The notes: a model not told the origin generated them from the letters alone. Shown: positions 15,717 to 24,318, counted from the stretch's first letter. The stretch is DNA of 64,000 bases from Amycolatopsis vastitatis (GCF_002234595.1 NZ_NMUL01000016.1:124001-188000); one strand, 5' to 3'. Numbers and translations: made by a program.

Positions 15717-16906
15717 GTGGGGTCGGCGCGGAGGAGGCGGAGGGTGAATGTTGCTCCGGCTCCGGGGTGGCCGGCGGCCGCGATCGTGCCGCCGTGGCCC
15801 GTCACCACTTCGCGGACCAGGGCCAGGCCGAGGCCGAAGCGGCGGCCGTCGCCGTCCGGGCCGCGGGCGAACCGCTCGAACAGGCGGTCCGCGTCGGCCG
15901 CCGGGAAGCCGACGCCCGTGTCGCGGACGCGCAGCTCCACGTGCCGTTCGTCCGGCACGCCCAGCCACACCTCGATCGAGCCGCCGGGCGGGGTGTGGCC
16001 GAGGGCGTTGTCCAGCAGCGCCGACAGCACGCGGCGCAACGCCGTCGGGACGCCCTGGACGACGTACGGCCGCCGCTCCCGCGTCACCGCCAGCCGGACC
16101 TTCCCCTCCCCCGCGCGCACCGCTTCCGCCGCGACCGCCTCCTCCGCGAGCGTTCCCAGCTCGACCGGTTCCAGCGACGGCCGTTCCCCGCACGCCCGCG
16201 CCGAGAGCAGCAGGTCTTCGACGACCTCGCCGAGCTCCCGCGTGCCGCGCACCAGGTGGTCGAGGTCGTCCGCGTCCCGCCCCGAAGCCCGCCGGGCCAG
16301 CAGCTGCGCGCGCGTGTGCAGCCGGGTCAGCGGGGCGCGCAGCTCGTGGGACGCGTCGGCGACGAACGTCCGCTGCCGCCGCAGCGCGTCCTCCAGCGGC
16401 CGGATCGCCCGTGACGCCAGCACCCGCCCGCACAGCACCGCCCCGAGCAGGGCGAGCACCTCGGCGACGCCGAGCCCGAACACCAGCGACGAACGGTCCT
16501 GGATCTGGTACCGCTCTTCGAAGAACGCCTGCGAGACGACGCCGCCGCGGTTCTCCACCCGGATCGTGTACGTCATGCCGCCGAAGGACCGCCGTTCGGT
16601 GTGGACGTCACCGGGCGAAGGCACCGTGCCGTCCAGGGCGGGCAGCGGCATCCCGGCCGGCGGCGGACCCGCCGGCGCGTGCGCTCCCGGCGTGAACAGC
16701 CAGACGCAGCCGGGCGGGACCGTTGCCGGGCCGAGCTGGATGGTCCTGGCGAGCGTCCGGTCGGCGTTGGCGTGCTGCCCGGACAACAGCATCCCGTACG
16801 CGATCGCCCCCGCGACGGCCACGAGCAGCGACACGACGACGGCGATCTGCGCGGTGATCGCCCACCGCGCCCGCCACAGGGCCCGCTCTTCGGGCGCGGG
16901 CCTCAT
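15713..16906 (-). CDS. sensor histidine kinase
   Basis: 397-aa membrane kinase of a two-component pair. Helix 1 lies near the N-terminus (AQIAVVVSLLVAVAGAIAYG), an extracytoplasmic domain of about 100 aa follows, then helix 2 (VFGLGVAEVLALLGAVLCG), a short linker, the dimerisation/phosphoacceptor box FVADASHELRAPLT and the ATPase domain with the N box LLDNALGHTPPGG, G1 DTGVGFPAAD and G2 FGLGLALVREV. No full HAMP domain is evident. It overlaps the response-regulator gene by 4 bp. The stimulus is unknown; the antiporter gene upstream suggests ion or membrane stress, weakly. Confidence 0.92.
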   Translation of the reverse strand: MRPAPEERALWRARWAITAQIAVVVSLLVAVAGAIAYGMLLSGQHANADRTLARTIQLGPATVPPGCVWLFTPGAHAPAGPPPAGMPLPALDGTVPSPGDVHTERRSFGGMTYTIRVENRGGVVSQAFFEERYQIQDRSSLVFGLGVAEVLALLGAVLCGRVLASRAIRPLEDALRRQRTFVADASHELRAPLTRLHTRAQLLARRASGRDADDLDHLVRGTRELGEVVEDLLLSARACGERPSLEPVELGTLAEEAVAAEAVRAGEGKVRLAVTRERRPYVVQGVPTALRRVLSALLDNALGHTPPGGSIEVWLGVPDERHVELRVRDTGVGFPAADADRLFERFARGPDGDGRRFGLGLALVREVVTGHGGTIAAAGHPGAGATFTLRLLRADPT

Positions 16907-17577
16907 ACCGCACCGATCTGGTAGCCGAGGCCGTGCACCGTCCGCACGACGTCCCGGCCGAGCTTGCGCCGCAGGTAGTAGACATAGGTGTCCACAATGG
17001 ACTCACCGGTCGAGTCGGCGAACACGCGTGTGCGCAGCGCGGCCCGCGGGTGGATGGCCTTCGGCCGTTGGGCCAGCGTCCGCAGCAGCTCGAACTCCCG
17101 CCCCGACAGCGTGATCCGCTCGCCGCGCGGCAGCACGACCTCGTGCCGCAGCAGGTCGAGCGCCGCCGCGCCGAGCGGGAGGCTCTCCGCCCCTTCGAGG
17201 TCACGGCGGCCCAGCGCGCGCAGCCGGGCCAGGAGCTCCTCGGCCTCGAACGGCTTGACGAGGTAGTCGTCGGCGCCGGCGTCGAGCCCGGCGACGCGGT
17301 CGGCCACCTCGCCCAGCGCCGAGAGCACCAGGACCCGCGTCGTCACCGCCCTGGCCCGCAGCCGCCGGAGCAGCTCGAGGCCGTCGAGCACGGGGAGCCG
17401 CCGGTCGATGATCATCACGTCGTAGTGCCCGGTGAGCCCGAGGTGCAGGCCCCGCTGGCCGTCGTGGGCCGCTTCGGTTTCGTAACCGACGTCGGCGAGC
17501 AGTTCGGCGAGCATGCCCGCCAGCTCGCGGTCGTCTTCGACCAGCAGCACTCTCGGTTTCGCCACCCCGTCGCGCAC
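16903..17577 (-). CDS. OmpR-family response regulator
   Basis: 224 aa. Receiver domain with acidic pair in VLLVEDDREL, phosphoacceptor Asp in DVMIIDRRLPVLDG, Thr/Ser switch in VLVLSALGE and Lys in YLVKPFEAEELLAR; C-terminal winged helix with ITLSGREFELLRTLA and VDTYVYYLRRKLG. It regulates transcription on phosphorylation by the overlapping histidine kinase. Start GTG 17577 is the longest reading; GTG 17565 is also possible. The gene is 37 bp behind the antiporter stop and may be read through from that operon. Confidence 0.92.
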   Translation of the reverse strand: MRDGVAKPRVLLVEDDRELAGMLAELLADVGYETEAAHDGQRGLHLGLTGHYDVMIIDRRLPVLDGLELLRRLRARAVTTRVLVLSALGEVADRVAGLDAGADDYLVKPFEAEELLARLRALGRRDLEGAESLPLGAAALDLLRHEVVLPRGERITLSGREFELLRTLAQRPKAIHPRAALRTRVFADSTGESIVDTYVYYLRRKLGRDVVRTVHGLGYQIGAV

Positions 17578-17614
17578 GCATCCATACTGGCAGTGATTTT
17601 CCGAAATTGAAGAA

Positions 17615-18895
17615 TCAACTTTTCCCGGTCACCGGAACGGCTTCGGCCGTCAGGAGTACCTCGGTACTCCCCTTGCGGGCATCCCGCCGGTCGAGCCAGC
17701 TGAGCACCGGCGCGGTCATGATGGTGGTCACCAGGGCGACCAGCACCAGCACCGTGAACAACGCCGGCGACACGATCCCCGCGGCGAGCCCGACGTTCAG
17801 CGCGATCAGCTGCATCAGCCCACGCGCGTTGACGAGCACGCCGACGCGCGCCGCGATCGCCGGCGGCTCCCCCGCCAGCCGGGCCGCACCCCAGGACGCG
17901 CCCAGTTTGCCGACGATCGCGACCACCACGCACAGCACCGCGAAGGCGAGCAGCTTCGGGTCGGCGAGCAGCGCGAACCGCGTGTTCAGGCCGGAATAGG
18001 TGAAGAACAGCGGCAGGAACACGATCCGCCCGATCGGCATGATCTTCGCGAGCACGGCGTCGGCCGCGGGGATGCGGGGGAACGCGATCCCGACGCAGAA
18101 CGCGCCGAACACCGCGTAGAGCCCGATCACGTCCGTGAACCAGGCGGCGGCGAACAACGTCATCGCGGTGATGAGCACCCGGTGGTCGACACCCAGACGT
18201 TCGCTGCCCATCGCCTTCGCCAGCAACCGCCGTCCGATGATGAACACCAACCCGGCGAAGAGGGCGCCGCCACCCAGCGCGAGCGCGACCGGCCCGGCCG
18301 ACCCGGCGTGCATGCCGAGCACGACCGCCAGCAGGATCCACGCCAGCACGTCGTCGAGCGCGCCGCAGGCCAGCGCCAGCGAGCCGAACTTCGTCGACGC
18401 GATCCCGCGTTCGGTGATGATCCGCGCGAGCATCGGGAACGCCGTGATCGCCAGCGCGACGCCGACGAACGCCATCGACGTCACCGGCGATACCCCGTCC
18501 TTGCCGATGCCCACCCAGCTCAGGCCGATCGCGCTGACGCCGAACCCGAGCACCAGCGGCACGATCGTCCCGGCCGACGAGATCGCCGCGACCGACTTGC
18601 GCGATTTCCCGATGCTGCTGAGGCTGAACTCGTAGCCCGCGCCGAACATGTAGATGACCAGGCCGATCTGGCCGCCGACGTAGAGCAGCGAGCGGACGGC
18701 GTCCGGGAACAGCGCCGCCTGCACGTCCGGCAGCAGCAGCCCGAACAGCGAGGGGCCGAGCAGGACCCCGGCGATCATCTCGCCGACCACCGGTGGCTGG
18801 CCGAGCTTGACCGCGGCCAGGCAGACCAGCCGGGCCACCAGGAGGATCACCACCACGGCGAGGAAGAACGCCGGTGCCGCTTGGGACGGGCTCAT
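17615..18895 (-). CDS. cation/proton antiporter (CPA2, KefB/NapA-like)
   Basis: 426-aa polytopic protein with 12-13 hydrophobic segments; signature GQPPVVGEMIAGVLLGPSLFG in the first two helices (conserved in CPA2 exchangers), central GALDDVLAWILLAVVLG with the acidic ion-binding pair, and PLFFTYSGLNTRF. It should exchange Na+ or K+ for H+. It is the last gene of a tight operon: its ATG overlaps the P450-like stop by 4 bp and uses a GGAGG site inside that gene. No C-terminal TrkA-N regulatory domain is present. An antiporter in an oxidase operon is unusual and suggests pH or charge balancing. Confidence 0.9.
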   Translation of the reverse strand: MSPSQAAPAFFLAVVVILLVARLVCLAAVKLGQPPVVGEMIAGVLLGPSLFGLLLPDVQAALFPDAVRSLLYVGGQIGLVIYMFGAGYEFSLSSIGKSRKSVAAISSAGTIVPLVLGFGVSAIGLSWVGIGKDGVSPVTSMAFVGVALAITAFPMLARIITERGIASTKFGSLALACGALDDVLAWILLAVVLGMHAGSAGPVALALGGGALFAGLVFIIGRRLLAKAMGSERLGVDHRVLITAMTLFAAAWFTDVIGLYAVFGAFCVGIAFPRIPAADAVLAKIMPIGRIVFLPLFFTYSGLNTRFALLADPKLLAFAVLCVVVAIVGKLGASWGAARLAGEPPAIAARVGVLVNARGLMQLIALNVGLAAGIVSPALFTVLVLVALVTTIMTAPVLSWLDRRDARKGSTEVLLTAEAVPVTGKS

Positions 18896-20121
18896 CGATT
18901 ACCTCCGGCGAAGTAGGTCGAGCAGAGGGACTGGCGACGGGCATCGAGGACCATGTACGTGCCGAAGACGAGCTGCGCGAGGCTGCGCCAGACGTCTTCC
19001 CAGCGGTCGCGCACGGCCAGCCACACCAGCGGCGCGCGCTTTCGGCGTGCCCCGCGCGGCGTGAGCAGCGCTGGGCCGCGGTTGGGGATCGAGCGCGTGT
19101 GGCCCGCCGTCGAGGCGAGGCTGAAGCGGCGCAGCACTTCCCGCGTCACGACGCGCATGGTCAGCGGGGCCAGTCCGCGCGCCGGGCACGCGCGGTTCTG
19201 CGCGACGCCGAACGGGACGAACTCCTCCTTGGCCGACTGCCCGGCGAAATCGGGGTAGCTGAAGCACAGCACCGTCCCGGCCGGGATGGTGAGGTGGTCC
19301 AGCTCGATCTCCGCGGTCGAGATCCGGTGCGCGATGCCGAACAGCGGGTACTCGCGCAGCCCGTCGTCGATGACGCGGTCGACGTCCTCCGGGTGGTCGA
19401 CGAGCCGCCGCTGGATGCCGTCGTCCTGCGCGATGATCATCAGCAGGTGCGCCATCGCCTCCGACATCTGCACGACGGCGGTGGTGAAGAAGGTGCCCTG
19501 CAGGTAGTAGGCCTGCTCCGCCGGTGTCAGGGACTCCGGGAGCGGGTGCGGGACGTCGGCGAGGCGCTGCCTGAGGTACTTCGTAAGCCGCGCCCGGCGG
19601 CGCATGTTCCGCGGCCGCACGCACTTCAGCGCCGAGGCGACGTCGTCCGCGTGCGCCACGATCAGGTCCCGCGCCTCGGGCGGGCACGGCTCGTCGAACA
19701 CCAGCTCGTAGTACAGCTCGGCCCAGATCGGCATCATCTCGTCACGCAGCCGGACGAGCCCGGGACGGACGCCGTCCAGGACGTGGCGGGCGACGCGCTG
19801 GGTCAGCTCTTCGGAGTCCTTTTTGGACTTGACCAGGATGTGGCGGGTGCACTTGGCGACCTCGTCGTAGCGCGGCCCGGCTTCGAGGTGTTCCTGGTGC
19901 ACCTCGGGCCCCGGCGACAGCCAGTACCAGAACAGGTCCGACAGCGCGGCGCCGCGGCTGCGGCCGTTCGCCGCCGGGTCGGCGTAGACGCGCTTGAAGT
20001 CCCCGGCGCCGACCTGCGGCCCCGGGATCGTCACCGCATCCTGGCCGTTGACCAGCGCGAAGATCTTCATCCGCAGCGCGACGACGCGATCGGGCAGCCA
20101 GGCGAGCACCGTGCCGATCAT
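18892..20121 (-). CDS. cytochrome P450-like haem protein with degenerate signatures
   Basis: 409 aa, start ATG 20121 overlapping the previous stop (ATGA). The P450 fold is recognisable: cysteine-ligand loop FVPFGVAQNRACPARG with Cys312, and the K-helix region DDGLREYPLFG with D253-x-x-R256. Departures from the norm are clear: ExxR is DxxR, the haem loop has lost two of its glycines (FGxGxxxCxG), and the I-helix shows GTFFTTAVVQ instead of AGxDT. Haem binding is likely because Cys and its neighbouring Arg remain, but normal monooxygenation is doubtful; it might use peroxide or another oxidant. Partners by operon: FAD monooxygenase, FMN oxidase and antiporter. Confidence 0.75.
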   Translation of the reverse strand: MIGTVLAWLPDRVVALRMKIFALVNGQDAVTIPGPQVGAGDFKRVYADPAANGRSRGAALSDLFWYWLSPGPEVHQEHLEAGPRYDEVAKCTRHILVKSKKDSEELTQRVARHVLDGVRPGLVRLRDEMMPIWAELYYELVFDEPCPPEARDLIVAHADDVASALKCVRPRNMRRRARLTKYLRQRLADVPHPLPESLTPAEQAYYLQGTFFTTAVVQMSEAMAHLLMIIAQDDGIQRRLVDHPEDVDRVIDDGLREYPLFGIAHRISTAEIELDHLTIPAGTVLCFSYPDFAGQSAKEEFVPFGVAQNRACPARGLAPLTMRVVTREVLRRFSLASTAGHTRSIPNRGPALLTPRGARRKRAPLVWLAVRDRWEDVWRSLAQLVFGTYMVLDARRQSLCSTYFAGGNR

Positions 20122-21188
20122 CGCCGCACCTGGTCCGGGGTGAGGTCCGCCGGGTGCCGGCCACCGCACATGGCCAGCGCCTGGTCGAAGTCCGCCCGCA
20201 GCAGTTCGAGCACCTCCGTGACGCCTTCGCGCCCGCCCGCCGCCAGCCCCCACACCACCGGACGGCCGACGCCGACCGCGTCCGCGCCGAGGGCGAGCGC
20301 CTTGACGACGTCGGTGCCGCGCCGGATCCCGCCGTCGAGCAGCACCGGCAGGGCCCCGCCGACCGCCGACGCGATCTCGGGCAGCACGTCGATGGTGGCC
20401 GGCACGGTGTCGAGTTGGCGGCCGCCGTGGTTGGACACGACGATCCCGGCGACGCCGTGGTGCACGGCCAGCCGCGCGTCCTCGGCGTGGAGCACGCCCT
20501 TGATCAGCACCGGCAGTTTCGTCTTGGACCGCAGCCAGGCGATGTGGTCCCAGTTCAGGCCGGCCGACATGACGATGTCGCGGACATGGCTGGCGTTGCC
20601 GCCGCTGCGGTTCTCGCCGATGTTGCGGAGGTTCTCCACGGCCAGCCCCGGTGGCAGGTCGTGGAAGTCGTTGCGGTCGTCGCGTTCACGGCGGCCGAGC
20701 ACGGGCGAGTCCACGGTGACGACGAACGCCTTCACGCCCGCCGCCTCGGCCCGGCGCACGATCGCCTCGGTGAACTCCAGGTCCGGCTGCAGGTAGAGCT
20801 GGAACCACAGGCCCGGGTCCGGCGCGACCTCGCGGGCCGCCGCGGCGATGTCCTCGATGGCCGTGGTGGACGCCATGCTGACGATCATGATCGTGCCCGC
20901 CCTGGCCGCCGCGCGGGCCGTGGCGAGCTCGCCGTCGGTGTGCGCGAGCCGGTGGAACGCCGTGGGCGCGATCAGGATCGGCATGGAGGACGGCGTCCCG
21001 AGCAGCTCGATGCTCAGGTCACGCTTGTCGCTGCCGCGCAGCACCCGGGGCAGCAGCCGCAGCCGCTTGTACGCGGTTTCGTTCTCCCGCAGGGTGATTT
21101 CGTCCTGCGCGCCGCCCGCGAAGTAATCGTAGTGCGCCGGATCGAGGCGTTGCCGGGCGGCCGCCTCGAAGTCCGCGACCGTGCGCAT
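20118..21188 (-). CDS. FMN-dependent alpha-hydroxy-acid oxidase/dehydrogenase
   Basis: 356-aa TIM-barrel flavoenzyme of the lactate/glycolate oxidase family, oxidising 2-hydroxy acids. Visible: YDYFAGGAQDEITLREN (start of the FMN domain), PILIAPTAFHRLAHTDGE, FQLYLQPD, the catalytic segment GIVVSNHGGRQLDT with its active-site His, and phosphate-binding VLLDGGIRRGTDVVKALALGADAVGVGRP. All key residues appear present. It overlaps both neighbours by 4 bp, making it the second gene in a four-gene reverse operon. The electron acceptor may be oxygen or a redox partner; not predictable. Confidence 0.92.
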   Translation of the reverse strand: MRTVADFEAAARQRLDPAHYDYFAGGAQDEITLRENETAYKRLRLLPRVLRGSDKRDLSIELLGTPSSMPILIAPTAFHRLAHTDGELATARAAARAGTIMIVSMASTTAIEDIAAAAREVAPDPGLWFQLYLQPDLEFTEAIVRRAEAAGVKAFVVTVDSPVLGRRERDDRNDFHDLPPGLAVENLRNIGENRSGGNASHVRDIVMSAGLNWDHIAWLRSKTKLPVLIKGVLHAEDARLAVHHGVAGIVVSNHGGRQLDTVPATIDVLPEIASAVGGALPVLLDGGIRRGTDVVKALALGADAVGVGRPVVWGLAAGGREGVTEVLELLRADFDQALAMCGGRHPADLTPDQVRR

Positions 21189-22723
21189 CACAGCTCCTGC
21201 GTGAAGAACGCGGTCAGCGGTCCGATGTGGACTTCCTTGTCCCACTCGTTCTCGAGGTTCTCGGTGACGTGGTGGGTGGCGACGAGCTCGCCGCGGCGGT
21301 AGTGCCGGACGATCGGGTGCAGGTAGTGGCCCTCGCCGTGGTCGTTGGCCTTGTCCTGGGCGGCACGGGCGACGAAGTCGAACGGGTCGACCTTGTCGTG
21401 GTCGGGGCCGTAGTCGAGGGTGACGACGAAGGCGTCGTCCGGCGGATCCTCGAGCACCCGGTCGACCGGGACCTCTTCGAGGTAGCGGGCGGTGTCGCCG
21501 TCCACGACCACGACGTCGGCGAGGAAGCCGAACTGCTGGTACAGCGCGGAAGTCCGGTTGATCCGGGTGATCACGGCTTCGGTCAGCGCGTCCGGTTTGG
21601 CGGGCAGCTCGGCGTGCGGCCACGGGACGTCGTGGTAGCGCTCGTTCAGCACCTTCGCCAGCGCGCGGGCGCCGTAGCGGAAGCCGTGGATGAACGCGCT
21701 GGTCGCCTTCTTGAAGTCGCGGACCTGGGTGATCGTGCCGGCGAAGTAGAGGCCGGGCACGTTGACCGACTCCCAGCTCGCCGTCTGCGCCGGGAAGCGG
21801 TCGTTGATGGTGAGTTCCGGGCGGCAGTCCTCGTCGAAGAGCGACGCGTCGAACCGGAAGCCGGTGCAGCCGATCACGCGGTCGTAGCGGATCTCCTTGA
21901 TCACCTCGTCGGCGCGGGCGAAGGCGAACTTGACGTGGTAGCCGTCGGCGTCCTTGCGGACTTCGCGCACGTCGCCGTCGAGGATCGCGTGCTGCAGCTT
22001 GAGCTGGTACATGTCGAGGATGCCCGCGTTGTACGCGCGGAGGTGGCCGACGAAGTGCGTGCGCCAAGCCAGCTTCACCGGCCGCGGGCCGCCGACGTGC
22101 ACGACCGCGGCCGTCTCGATCAGGTTGTCGGCGGTCTCGAAGGCGGAGTTCCCCTTGCCGAGCACCAGGACGCGCTGGCCGGTGAAGCTCTTCGGGTCGA
22201 CGTCCACGTCCACGTACTGGTCGATCAGCTCGACACCGGGGAACTGCGGGATGTACGGCTTGGTCACGCCGGTCGCCATGATCAGCCGGTGTGCCCGGTA
22301 TTCGGCGTCACCCGCGGTGAGGACGAAGATCTCCTGCTCACGGCGGATGCGCGTCACGCGCGTGTCATAGCGGACGTCGACTTGGTGCTTCGCCGCGTAA
22401 TCGGCGAGGTAGCGCAGGAAGTCGGGGGCGTCGGGGAAGAGCAGGTCGCTGTAGTTCGTGAAGAGCACCGGGTCGTCGTCGCCGTCGGCGAGGATGGAGT
22501 TCCAGTCCATCCGGAGGTTCAGCTCCGGGTCGGTGTAGCCGGTGTGCTTCTTGTTGATGGAGATGAGCGTCCGGTGCCGCGGGAAGGTCTCGAAGAAGTG
22601 ACCGGGCGCGGAACCGGCCTCCAGCACCAGGTACCGGTGCCCGGCGCGGCCGAGGAACTGCCCCAGCTGCAGCCCGGCCGGCCCGGCCCCGACGACCAGA
22701 TAATCGAGTACTTCCTCCGCCAC
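21188..22723 (-). CDS. FAD-dependent monooxygenase/oxidoreductase (FOXRED2-like)
   Basis: 511-aa two-dinucleotide-fold flavoprotein. FAD motif VVGAGPAGLQLGQFLGRAGH at residues 10-30; second nucleotide fold VLVLGKGNSAFETADNL (NADPH); late motif ATGVTKPYIP and GLYFAGTITQV. This arrangement belongs to class B-type monooxygenases and resembles eukaryotic FOXRED2. Start is GTG 22723 with an AGGAGG site 5 nt away. It leads the operon with the alpha-hydroxy-acid oxidase, P450-like protein and antiporter. Substrate unknown; the C-terminal 130 aa have no motif I recognise. Confidence 0.85.
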   Translation of the reverse strand: MAEEVLDYLVVGAGPAGLQLGQFLGRAGHRYLVLEAGSAPGHFFETFPRHRTLISINKKHTGYTDPELNLRMDWNSILADGDDDPVLFTNYSDLLFPDAPDFLRYLADYAAKHQVDVRYDTRVTRIRREQEIFVLTAGDAEYRAHRLIMATGVTKPYIPQFPGVELIDQYVDVDVDPKSFTGQRVLVLGKGNSAFETADNLIETAAVVHVGGPRPVKLAWRTHFVGHLRAYNAGILDMYQLKLQHAILDGDVREVRKDADGYHVKFAFARADEVIKEIRYDRVIGCTGFRFDASLFDEDCRPELTINDRFPAQTASWESVNVPGLYFAGTITQVRDFKKATSAFIHGFRYGARALAKVLNERYHDVPWPHAELPAKPDALTEAVITRINRTSALYQQFGFLADVVVVDGDTARYLEEVPVDRVLEDPPDDAFVVTLDYGPDHDKVDPFDFVARAAQDKANDHGEGHYLHPIVRHYRRGELVATHHVTENLENEWDKEVHIGPLTAFFTQEL

Positions 22724-22819
22724 GACGACCTCCTGGGGTTCGGCACCGATCGCATGATCGGCGCCGAGCCTGCCCCGGAGATCTCAGAAAAGCCTCAGAA
22801 GTAAGTTACGCACGTGCCT

Positions 22820-22867
22820 GGTCGTGAGTGAGAAACAGTGTTCTAACACTGTTTCTCACTCACGACC
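22820..22867. terminator. 48-bp perfect palindrome behind the aldo/keto reductase gene (copy 1)
   Basis: Two 23-bp arms, each containing GTGAGTGAGAAACAGTGTT or its complement, flank a 2-nt loop CT. It lies 17 bp beyond the stop of the reverse-strand aldo/keto reductase gene and ahead of the monooxygenase operon. A near-identical copy (22-bp arms, loop AG) is at 62147-62192. It could be a terminator hairpin without T-tail; the low GC for this genome is notable. Confidence 0.85.
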
Positions 22868-22884
22868 GGGCTGCGGCAGACTGC

Positions 22885-23862
22885 TTACTTGCCGGCGGCG
22901 CGGGCGAGGCGTTCCGGATAGCGCTCTCCGGCGATCGCGTCCGCCGGGGCGGCGGCCGCGATGGCCGCCAGGTCGTCGGCCGTCAGCTCGAGCGAAGCCG
23001 CCGCGACGTTCTCCTCGAGGTACTTGCGGCGCTTGGTGCCCGGGATCGGCACCACGTCGTCGCCCTGGGACTGGACCCACGCCAACGCCAGCTGCCCGGC
23101 GGTGACGCCCTTGTCCGAGGCCAGCTTCCGCAACGCCTCGACGATGGCCATGTTCCGCTCGAAGTTGCCCTCGGCGAACCGCGGCAGCCCGCGGCGCATG
23201 TCGTCCTCGGGCAGGTCCGCCACCGACTTCACCGCGCCGGTCAGGAACCCGCGGCCCAGCGGCGAGAACGGCACGACGCCGATGCCCAGCTCCCGGCACG
23301 TGGCCAGGATTTCGCCCTCGATCCCCCGCGTCCACAGCGACCACTCGCTCTGCAGCGCCGTCACCGGGTGCACGGCGTGCGCGGCGCGGATCGTCGCGGC
23401 GCTCGCCTCGGAAATCCCCGCGTACCGGATCTTCCCGGCCGCCACCAGCTCGGCCAGCGCGCCCCACGTCTCTTCGATCGGCGTGTCCGGGTCGACGCGG
23501 TGCTGGTAGTAGAGGTCGATGTGGTCGACGCCCAGCCGCCGCAGCGACTCGTCGCACGACTGCTTCACGAACTCGGCGTCGCCGCGGGCGCCCATGGCGC
23601 CGTCGTTCCACACGATGCCGAACTTCGTCGCGAGCACGACTTCGTCGCGGCGGCCGGCGATCGCGCGGCCGACCAGCTCCTCGTTGACGCCGTTCGCGTA
23701 GACGTTGGCGGTGTCCAGCAGCGTCACGCCGAGGTCGAGCGCCCGGTGGATCGTCGCGATCGACTCCTCGTCGTTGTCGCGGACGCCGTAGGCCTGGCTC
23801 ATCCCCATGCAGCCGAGCCCCTGGGCGCCGACCTCGAGACCGCCCAGCTTCCTGTTCTTCAC
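22885..23862 (-). CDS. aldo/keto reductase
   Basis: 325-aa NADPH-dependent carbonyl reductase of the aldo/keto reductase superfamily (AKR13-like). TIM-barrel markers: LGCMGMSQAYG, catalytic Asp and Tyr in LLDTANVYANGVNEELVG, catalytic Lys in VVLATKFG, His in IDLYYQHRVDPDTPIEET, and cofactor segment VVPIPGTKRRKYLEENV. GTG start overlaps the MerR stop by 4 bp, so the pair forms a regulator-enzyme operon under the MerR-type promoter. Probably detoxifies reactive aldehydes or quinones; the inducer is unknown. Confidence 0.92.
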   Translation of the reverse strand: MKNRKLGGLEVGAQGLGCMGMSQAYGVRDNDEESIATIHRALDLGVTLLDTANVYANGVNEELVGRAIAGRRDEVVLATKFGIVWNDGAMGARGDAEFVKQSCDESLRRLGVDHIDLYYQHRVDPDTPIEETWGALAELVAAGKIRYAGISEASAATIRAAHAVHPVTALQSEWSLWTRGIEGEILATCRELGIGVVPFSPLGRGFLTGAVKSVADLPEDDMRRGLPRFAEGNFERNMAIVEALRKLASDKGVTAGQLALAWVQSQGDDVVPIPGTKRRKYLEENVAAASLELTADDLAAIAAAAPADAIAGERYPERLARAAGK

Positions 23863-24260
23863 GCCGAAATCTCCTCCATGCCGGGTTCCACGCCGAGCAC
23901 CTTGCGCTCGACCTGGGCGTAGTTGTCGATCTTGTAGTCGAGGACGTCGAGGCAGCCCTGCAGCTCGGCGATCCGTTCGGCGACCGACCGCCGCTGCTCC
24001 ACCAGCAGCGCCTTGCGGCGGCCCGCGCTCGCGACGCCGTGACGGCGCAGCGACGCGTACTCGCGCATGCTCTTGATGGGCATGCCGGTGGTGCGCAGCT
24101 TGGTCAGGAACCCCAGCCAGTTGAGGTCGTCGTCGGAGTACGCCCGGCGGCCCGCGGCGTCCCGGGCGGGCGGGTCGAGCAGTTTGATGCGCTCGTAGTA
24201 CCGGAGGGTGTCGATGGACAGTCCGCTACGTCGCGCGGCTTCCGCTATCGAGTAGCTCAT
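23859..24260 (-). CDS. MerR-family transcriptional regulator
   Basis: 133 aa. N-terminal winged helix-turn-helix MSYSIAEAARRSGLSIDTLRYY-type sequence (YSIAEAARRSGLS, LRYYERIKLL) and a coiled-coil dimerisation helix (LLVEQRRSVAERIAELQ) with a short effector region lacking the cysteine pairs of metal-binding MerR or the four cysteines of SoxR. ATG 24260 is preferred to longer readings because the promoter -10 box lies 6 nt upstream, giving a leaderless transcript. It most likely autoregulates and activates itself and the aldo/keto reductase. Confidence 0.9.
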   Translation of the reverse strand: MSYSIAEAARRSGLSIDTLRYYERIKLLDPPARDAAGRRAYSDDDLNWLGFLTKLRTTGMPIKSMREYASLRRHGVASAGRRKALLVEQRRSVAERIAELQGCLDVLDYKIDNYAQVERKVLGVEPGMEEISA

Positions 24261-24266
24261 GGCTCG

Positions 24267-24297
24267 ACAGTACGACCTGGAGTGCACTCCAGGTCAA
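24267..24297 (-). promoter_or_regulatory. MerR-type promoter with 19-bp spacer and perfect 22-bp palindrome
   Basis: On the reverse strand -35 TTGACC (24297-24292) and -10 TACTGT (24272-24267) are separated by 19 bp, the long spacer typical of MerR-activated promoters. The spacer is filled by a perfect palindrome (24274-24295) with half-site GACCTGGAGTG. The -10 box ends 6 nt before the merR ATG. Confidence 0.85.
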
Positions 24298-24318
24298 ATC
24301 ACCGGCTGCAAAAATAAC

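Noticed and set aside
17615..22723. Natural-product biosynthetic cluster
   Set aside because: Only tailoring-type oxidoreductases are present; no scaffold-forming enzyme, carrier protein or resistance gene is linked.
22824..22850. Start codons inside the palindromes at 22820 and 62147 that would lengthen the downstream frames
   Set aside because: They come from the same palindrome sequence in both places; internal ATG 62122 has a ribosome-binding site and a proper signal peptide.
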